From Owenia fusiformis (lineage: Eukaryota; Annelida; Polychaeta; Sabellida; Oweniidae), in assembly GCA_903813345.2 (NCBI GenBank), contig CAIIXF020000011.1:35868166-35932165 (forward strand): a stretch of DNA of 64,000 bases. The letters are read 5' to 3'. Made by a program: the position numbers and the translations under genes. Positions 57,209 through 64,000 of the stretch are shown one piece after another (within the stretch, counting starts at the first letter, position 1; every line of letters starts with the position of its first letter). Under the pieces are notes generated by a model. The model saw nothing but the letters and a program-made list of their open reading frames with translations. It was not told where the DNA came from and made no database searches.

Positions 57209-58999
57209 AATGGTTAGGTATCGGGGATGATGTGAACCCATCATGAGCTTACGTGATTGCGTGGCTCATTCATAAAACATTTTATAACAAAGTGTGTACC
57301 TTCGAGCCAAAGCTTGCATTAATTCAATTCAATTTATAAAGTACTTTAGACAAACAAACAAGTCAAGTAAGCAAAAGAATCTAAATATGCCTTTCTGGTT
57401 ATTGTGTGGAAGCCAATACGAAACTTCTGGGCGTTAATTGTAGAATCGAGACTACATTGTAACAACACTGAACGACACTGCTGCAAGATACATGCCAGAG
57501 GGGCTGTCAATATGCCAATAACTCATTTCAAAGGGCAAGCCCGAGGACCAATAGATGTCCTCTAAAATGAGTTTATTAGTATCAACACCACTACTATTGA
57601 AAACTAGACCAGGGTGGATAATGAACACTGGTCATGGCTCCACCTATTGCTCAAGTCAGTAAAATATAAGAGTTATTATAAGTCTTCTAAACTAGATATA
57701 GTACCAATATCCTGGGAACACGCCTTGCAAAGTGGTGACAATATGTATTGAGAATTTGGTGCGGAAAAAGAATTTATTATGCAGTATGCGTGTCGCGTTT
57801 GACTGAGTAGCCACAATATAATTAGGTTGAATAATTGCGGGTCCAAATTTGTAGGCTTCTTGTACAATTATTCATATTCCCAAGTCTCTCTTATAAAAGA
57901 TTTTATGCATCAATATATTTTATTTATAACACCTCCTGCAGCCAAAATCTACATTGGTATTTTTCGACTCCAAGGCTACCATTAGAGATTGAAATGAATA
58001 CTACATTGTATGACTAGTTAGTGGACTAAGACCATAGATCATTTACAATTATGACACAGCTTGAACAATCTCCGGATGCAGGGCTCCCAGATTTCGGACA
58101 TCATGTATTCGGTGTGGATTGTGTCCGATGTGATGGGAGGATACAGCTTGGAGGATACAGCTTGAAATATTGGTTTTAATTTCGAAATGCTTAAATTCGA
58201 GTGATTGTTTTGTGTTTTGCTTATCATTTATATTTTTTGATACTATGATATTTACTGATAATCCCACTTTCAAAAAGTCTAAGATTGTGTGTTATCGTGA
58301 CTTTTCACACGGTAAGCCTAACATTTACAACCCCTCTATAAATTTAAAATTCAGCAACCAAATGTTTTCATGCATTGAGCATATATCAAAGTCTGACCAT
58401 GTTTAATTTTGTTCCTTTATTACCAAAATTTGGAAATTCATCATATTTTGAGGCATGATTTCCAAAATCCCGGAACATAAACGGGCTTTGATAAGTGGTC
58501 GAAAATTAGGGGATTTCCGACAGCCAAACTTATAAAGGGGAGTGTAACATACATTTAGAAGTGTTCAAATATTTTCTGGGTAAAAAGCATGAGACCATAT
58601 AGTCAGGAACAGCTGAGAGAATGTTCAAAGTATATCATGAAACCATGACTGCCTATCATCATTGAGTAACCAAAACAACCCCTTGAATAAAAAACAAAAA
58701 ACAGATGTTTAGACAACAGCTGATTTTAAACAGATCTGTTAAGCAATAGATCGATCTGCACCTAAATAGATTTTAAATTAATTACTTCCAAATTGCCTAT
58801 TTATCATCCCATCGAACGAATTTGTAAAGATCAGTGAACACCACGATTCGTCCGTCCTTCCGGCTGGGCATTGATTCAAATTAAATCATAATTTTTCAAA
58901 ACCATACCATTATTTCTATATTACACGGATTTGAAAACTCCCGCCAGCCAATGTGACGTGTGTTGCGTGATAATTTCATGACGTGAATGTTTGGTTTAT
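57209..58999. other. No gene seen
   Basis: AT-rich. Frames of 60-78 codons at 57676-58406 on both strands overlap each other and show no domain. 'gaggatacagcttg' is tandemly doubled at about 58137. Confidence 0.5.
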
Positions 59000-59828
59000 T
59001 ATGGCTGGCCATCTGGACCAATGTATCGTCATACTTTTAACGCCGTAAAATCTACGATTTTATACGCCGTAAAGAATTACTTATACGACGTTAAAAACGA
59101 TTTTTACGCCGTTAAAATTCATTTTGAACGGCGTCAAAAATAATTTTTAACGCCGTAAGAAATTATTTTTTACGCCGTTAAAAATCTTTTTTACGCCGTT
59201 AAAAATTATTTTTTACGCCGTTAAAAATTACTTTTTACGCCGTTAAAAATTATTTTTTCCGCCGTCAAAACTGATTTTTTACGCCTTTCGAAATTGCGAA
59301 CGTACAGAACATTGTTAATCATTTGCGAAAAAATGTTTAAACAATGAAAACTCGATGTATATCAAATTCCCGAGATTTCCATACAACCAAATGCGTCTGG
59401 CAAATAAAAATTCCAATATAAATGATAAATGTGACATGTACAGTGACAGAAAAATAGGGTTTGGATTTATATCAATCAGTTGATAAGTCGAACATACACG
59501 TTCGTTTGTTCAATGAATACCAGATTGTAACGCTGGTTTTAATTGGCTGCCAGCTATACTTTTTAACGGCGTACAAAATCGTTTTTAACGGCGTAAAAAG
59601 TAATTCTTTACGGCGTATAAAATCGTTTTTACGGCGTTAAAAATTATTTTTGACGCCGTTCAAAATGACTTTTTACGCGTACATAATTATTTTTGACGCC
59701 GTAAAAAATCAATTTTGACGGCGTACAAAATCGTTTTAACGGCGTTAAAAGTAATTCTTTACGGCGTATAAAATCGTTTTTACGGCGTTAAAAGTATGAC
59801 GATACATTGGTCCAGATGGCCAGCCATA
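59000..59828. mobile_element. Foldback with subterminal TTTACGCCGTTAAAA arrays
   Basis: The ends 'tatggctggccatctggacc' and its inverse (to 59828) belong to perfect terminal repeats of about 47 bp. Left (59037-59290) and right (59565-59795) arrays of about 25-bp units carry 'ttacgccgttaaaa' in opposite orientations. The middle 270 bp is unique. 'gtttat' flanks both sides (58994-58999 and 59829-59834), a likely 6-bp duplication. No ORF. Confidence 0.9.
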
Positions 59829-59875
59829 GTTTATAGCCTATTATATTAGTTAAATATAAGTGCACGCCTAAATAT

Positions 59876-61298
59876 CGTCACCGTACAGCGTCAAAAAATA
59901 GCGCCATACAATTTTCTGTACTGTGACGATTATTAACTGATTTGAAGCAAAATCTATGATTAGGGTTTTAAAAAATTAATTTGATGAAAACAAAAACGAT
60001 TTCATGTGAAATAAAAACAGTATTCTCTTAGAAATGGTTTTAAATTTCTAATTATGATAAAAGTTTTATGAGCACCGTTCGGATTTTTTTGAGTGAATCG
60101 GCCCACATGACAAAAATATGCATTTGTGTTTAAAAAAATTAATTTGATGAAAACAAAAACGATTTCATGTGAAATAAAAACAGTATTCTCTTAGAAATGG
60201 TTTTAAATTTCTAATTATGATAAAAGTTTTATGAGCACCGTTCGCATTTTTTTGAGTGAATCGGCCCACATAACAAAAATATGCATTTGTGTTTTAAAAA
60301 AATTAATTTGGTGAAAACAAAAACGATTTCATGTGAAATAAAAACAGTATTCTCTTAGAAATGGTTTTATATTTCTAGTTATGATAAAAGTTTTATGAGC
60401 ACTGTTCGGATTTTTGAGTGAATCGGCCCACATTACAAAAATATGCATTTGATAACTACACATTTTAGAACAGGTGAAGATTTAGCAAATAATCATCCAT
60501 TGTGTATATTTAAAAGGATCAGATCTGTACGGTGACGCATCGGCTCTATGGTGCTGATTCGATAGAATTTGTGAGAAGTAATACAAAGAACTCAGTATTT
60601 ACTTGAAATCCATAAGTTTTGGTATGGAAATTCAAATGTTGATCCAATCAAGTATCCCTATTTCAAATGTTGTCAAACATATCAAGTATCCCTATTTCAA
60701 ATGTTGTCAAACATAATGTAGATGTGATTATTAAGATTTATTTAACTCTTGTTAGAAGATTTAATTTAGCATTGAATGCGTTTCGAGTATTTAATCCTTG
60801 TTATCAGAAATGAACGGAAACATAAGAATTGATCTTTTTTAACATTGAATGGGATACAACATATGAATTTCCACACAAAAACGTATGGAATCTGAAGTAA
60901 TTATTTAGCTCTATATTACATCTCATAAATTCTAAGGAATCGTCACCGTACAGCCGATGCGTCACCGCACCGTACACAATGAATGATTATTTGCTAAATT
61001 TTCACCTGTTCTAATACATACATGTATTCTCATAAAAAATAATCCATTCTCTCAGACGGCAGGGAAAATGATAACCAAACGAAAAGTGAAAAAAAACATT
61101 TTTCTCTTGGGTCGATTATGTGGGCCGAAAATCCATTTCTAAGAGAATGTTGTTTTTATTACATGCGAAATTGTATTTATTTTCATCAAATTAATTATTT
61201 TCAAACCCTCATCATAGTTTTTGCTTCAAATCAGTTAATTTTCGACACCAACCGTACAGAAAACTGTACTACTGTATTTTTGACGCTGTACGGTGACG
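59876..61298. mobile_element. Foldback with CGTCACCGTACAGCGTC ends and a triplicated arm
   Basis: The left end 'cgtcaccgtacagcgtcaaa' is inverted at 61279-61298. The inner ends 'tacggtgacgcatcggc' (to about 60543) and 'gccgatgcgtcaccg' (about 60955) are inverted too. The left arm contains three copies of a 164-bp unit (59967, 60131, 60295); the right arm has one. The central 400 bp is unique, except for a 34-bp duplication ('caagtatccctatttcaaat') at 60648-60713. Non-coding. Confidence 0.85.
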
Positions 61299-61708
61299 CC
61301 TGTTTACGCGATGGTTGGGCGTGCTATGGGATAAATAGAACATCCTATGAATTTTCATGATATCTTTTTAATCCACTCATTGATATCAATATCTGCACAT
61401 GTACTTTACGCAAACAAAGTACATCATAACCAATAGGTGGTGTGACATCCTACTGGATTGTTCTATTGTGTTTGATCACGGACAAAAACAATCAATCTGC
61501 AATAGCAAACTAATAGTAAATTGGTATTTATGGTCAATTTCCCACTACCGTACATAATAGCGGAAATTACGTGACATTTTGAAAGTATGAAAAGGGGACA
61601 AAAATTAAAAGTCACGTTTAAGTCATCTGTAACGGTATGTGACAAAACGGAAGAAAATACATTTCATATCTTTATTCCTGCTTTGAGTCCGGTGCTAGGA
61701 AGAAATGA
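61299..61708. other. No gene seen
   Basis: AT-rich non-coding stretch. Confidence 0.5.
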
Positions 61709-61795
61709 ACGGATGTGGGGGAGTAGCTGATTTTCGAAAGAAAATTCAAAAATCTGGAAGATTTAATTTTTCAAGAGAAAGTTTCCAATTATATA
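61709..61795 (+). mobile_element. Fragment of foldback C left arm
   Basis: 'ctggaagatttaatttttca' and 'agagaaagtttccaa' align with 'tttggaagatttattttttc' and 'aagagaaaatttacaac' at 15958-15995. The 154-codon frame starting here (61705-62169) runs through this fragment and the next MITE, so it is not a gene. Confidence 0.55.
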
Positions 61796-61818
61796 ACTTT
61801 TTATTGACATACTTAGCA

Positions 61819-61931
61819 GTTATGTCCCTATCATTGAATATATGCCCAAGGTCTGTCAACAATATAGCCCGAGCTTGCGAGGGTTATATTACGACAGACC
61901 GAAGGCATATATTCAATGATACGGACATAAC
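61819..61931. mobile_element. Palindromic MITE, diverged copy 3
   Basis: 'gttatgtccctatcattgaa' and 'ttcaatgatacggacataac' are inverted. The centre 'ggtctgtcaacaatatagcc' shares its layout with copies 39133 and 62604 but not its exact sequence. Its right flank serves as the empty site of the 39257 foldback. Confidence 0.75.
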
Positions 61932-62603
61932 TGTTGTATTACATACTTTTATATCATGGCTACGTTATATCAATGACGCCACGTGTCTGTGTGCGAGTGA
62001 AATTGACCTTTTGCGATCAGAATTCAGGAATTTTGTTTATGGATACTGTTGTCACGTATTTCGTCTTATTGGTATGACGTCATATAGAAATGATATTAGA
62101 CATGATGGAATCACGAAATGGCGGACACGTGGCAGTTTTGAGCTAAAAATATTGTCGTTTCTTATATAAAAACCATGGGTCAGATATTTACCAGGTATGC
62201 CGATTTGACTAGATCATGAGTATGTCTATATATATGCGAAGTTTTGGTGAAATTCATACTAAACATCGATGCCTATAAGCGCCCCCCGTTTTTGTCAAAA
62301 TCGGGGGGCGCTAAACCGCTATCTAAATCATGTCAGTAAGACCTTAGACTTGGTATGTGCTTAGCGTGAATGTTGATCGAGTCAAATAGAACGCTTTCGT
62401 GAAAAATAAATCAATAAAGCACGAAATATAGAAGATAATCTCTCAAAATCAAGCATCTAAAGCTGGGTGACCTAATTGTGACGTCACTAAAAGACAGAAT
62501 CCATTCGGTGATCGCAAATCATCAATTAGGAAGAAATGAAACATGATGTCCCGATGACGTCATAAGATTGTCATGGTAAAAGGTTTGGCGGCTATACTTA
62601 GAG
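61932..62603. other. No gene seen; strong GC hairpin at 62278-62312
   Basis: 'agcgccccccg' and 'cggggggcgct' form an 11-bp perfect stem with a 13-base loop in AT-rich DNA. No T-tract or gene relation that would make it a terminator was seen. Confidence 0.6.
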
Positions 62604-62715
62604 GTTATGTCACTATGACGTGAAATATGCCTGAGTTCTCCCAATATAGGCCGACCTTGGGAGGCTCTATATTTGGGCAAGAACGAAGGCATATTTCACG
62701 TCATAGTGACATAAC
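62604..62715. mobile_element. 112-bp palindromic MITE, copy 2
   Basis: Identical by eye to 39133-39244, including 'tacttagag' on the left flank. It is directly followed by the uninterrupted 'ggtaagcgggctatatcgg' repeat. Confidence 0.85.
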
Positions 62716-62716
62716 T

Positions 62717-62830
62717 GAGGTAAGCGGGCTATATCGGCTATATCGGGGTAATCGGGCAATATCGGTGGATATAGCTCGCTAACTTTCCCATTGACTACCA
62801 TACAAATGCTTCGCTAGGTATGTAATACAG
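62717..62830. repeat. 'GGTAAGCGGGCTATATCGG' repeat, copy 2 (empty site)
   Basis: It contains one 'gcaatat' where copy 1 carries the 307-bp insertion at 42237. A short internal duplication 'ctatatcgg' is present. A partial further repeat 'acaaatgcttcgctgggtatgtaa' follows at about 62868. Confidence 0.8.
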
Positions 62831-63342
62831 GAATATATAGTCGACCTTCAGCTCCATTGACTTCAATACAAATGCTTCGCTGGGTATGTAATATAGTATA
62901 GTATAGCAGTATACATTAGCCCTGTGGTTGATTTAAAAAAAAAGTATTCAAAAGATTAAAACAAAATCCACCCAAAATAGATAAAAATCAAGATAAACCT
63001 TTTATTTCATTAACAAGATACTTTCTTTAAATCAACCAAAATTTCCTTTGTACAATTACAATATTGAGAGACCTAAACATGTTGTGTTTATGTCGTTTTG
63101 TTCCAATGAGGTTTGGAAAGATGTTTCATTTCACTCTGGAAACATGATACCTAGAGCAAAACAAGTGTTTGACGTGTTTTCTAAAACAATATAGATGAAA
63201 GTGTATATTTTTCAAATTATATTGTTACCATTCAAAAGATGACCCTTAAATTGACGATGTGTTAAGTTTTTAGATTTTTCCATGACTGGTTTAAGAGAAA
63301 CGTGTGCTCAAAAAGTTCTCCATATCGATACCACTCCTTTAA
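62831..63342. other. No gene seen
   Basis: AT-rich non-coding stretch. Confidence 0.5.
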
Positions 63343-63710
63343 TGCCATTGCTGGCTCACCAAAATAAGTTTCCATACGTTATATTAAAAGTAATCGAAAA
63401 TAATTAAAATGTAAACGGAGGGGGCGGGGAACAACACGTCTTTAAAGATGGAACAAAACATGAAATCATGAATTCGTGTATTTTAAAAATGAACTCAGTA
63501 ACTCAGTTAGAAACTGGATGTTACATCTTTGAAGAGTGAAAAAATTCGGACATTTGACGTTATTGGAAATAAAGAACATCTCTTATAATGTTTTCTAGAC
63601 GCATTGCCGCCTTGCCCCCACCCCGTTCATCGCTCCCCTCCGTTCCAAAATTTTCGATTATTTTTTATATAACGTATGGAAACTTGATGATAAGGTCACT
63701 TACAAGTGTT
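63343..63710. mobile_element. Second copy of foldback C (inner part)
   Basis: 'agtttccatacgttatatta' (63367) is inverted at 'tatataacgtatggaaactt' (about 63666-63685). The spacer 'tagaaactggatgttacatc' and 'aatgaactcagtaac' corresponds, reversed, to the loop of foldback C (about 16380-16450). Inner edges are G- or C-rich, as in foldback C. The 60-codon frame at 63588 is not supported. Confidence 0.7.
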
Positions 63711-63771
63711 TTATTTCAGGTACGTTGGTGGTGTTCCCGGAATGTGGAGAAAATCAGATTGCTATCGTAAA

Positions 63772-63834
63772 TACATGTACGCTAGAGTAACTCCATGTAC
63801 GCTGGAATAAATTACATGTACGCTGGAGTACGCT
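63772..63834 (+). repeat. About 21-bp tandem repeat x3 'ACATGTACGCTGGAGTA'
   Basis: Three imperfect units with 'catgtacgctagagtaa', 'catgtacgctggaataa' and 'catgtacgctggagtac'. The remaining bases to the window end show nothing. Confidence 0.75.
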
Positions 63835-64000
63835 CCTGAAAACATTCTCTCAATTTTAGAGAAAACAAGATCTAGGTGAAAAATGAGAAATGATCGCCGC
63901 CGAAATGATCTTCTATCACATCTAACGATACTTTACAAGCAAAATGGTCAACAGTAGTTACTCATCTGCATATAATTTTGTCTATCCTTAAATCCGGGCC

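Noticed and set aside
61705-62169. 154-codon frame, the longest outside arrays apart from the GPCR
   Set aside because: It crosses a foldback fragment and a palindromic MITE and has no recognisable domain.
62278-62312. Rho-independent terminator
   Set aside because: The hairpin is strong, but the context is eukaryotic, with no T-tract or upstream gene.

Overview
This window is AT-rich, intron-rich animal DNA, and most of it is repeats and transposon remnants. I think it is a marine invertebrate, most likely a mollusc. The reasons are a laminin-G domain split over widely spaced exons, an intronless class A GPCR, 5'-truncated LINE tails with target-site duplications, and a 'ggctcacac ... cgtccgtct' repeat of the kind common in bivalve genomes. 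The species assignment is inference.

Only two protein genes can be supported. The first lies on the + strand. Three exons (5717-5794, 17561-17682, 17960-18123) splice in consistent phase into about 121 residues, which form the C-terminal two thirds of a laminin-G domain and end in TGA. Its 11.8-kb intron holds a broken 30-bp satellite (12.26-17.54 kb). Its last exon runs straight into a 59-bp minisatellite made of copies of the exon's own 3' end, and a polyadenylation signal lies at 19257. The second lies on the - strand at 34100-35188: a complete 362-residue seven-helix receptor with HRY in place of DRY, DPxxY in TM7 and a PDZ-ligand-like C-terminus. The two genes show no functional link.

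Layout: 1-5.7 kb is non-coding with a small MITE and a LINE tail. 5.8-17.5 kb is the LamG intron, with three large foldback elements, a LINE tail broken by one of them, and the satellite. 19.76-22.98 kb is a 33-bp satellite. 23-33.9 kb holds MITEs and a large inverted structure around a decayed ORF (27.4-29.4 kb). 34.1-35.2 kb is the GPCR. 36.7-46.05 kb is a nest of elements: a 7.1-kb pair of mariner-like terminal repeats encloses a palindromic MITE, a 2.85-kb foldback carrying a GC-rich satellite, a TIR element with a 7-bp duplication, and several CCCAGATAGCAC elements filled with GGCCCAACGTTGG repeats. 48.1-49.9 kb is a 19-bp satellite split by an inserted repeat. 53.2-55.6 kb holds 21-bp and 31-bp arrays. 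59.0-61.3 kb holds two large foldbacks. 61.7-64 kb holds further copies of families seen earlier.

The recurrent pattern is tandem arrays that sit inside, next to, or are interrupted by inverted-repeat (foldback/MITE) elements. Related copies within the window give usable 'empty sites' for at least two insertions. Long ORFs in the arrays come from the repeat periods and are not genes. No CRISPR, operon, rRNA or convincing functional tRNA gene was seen.
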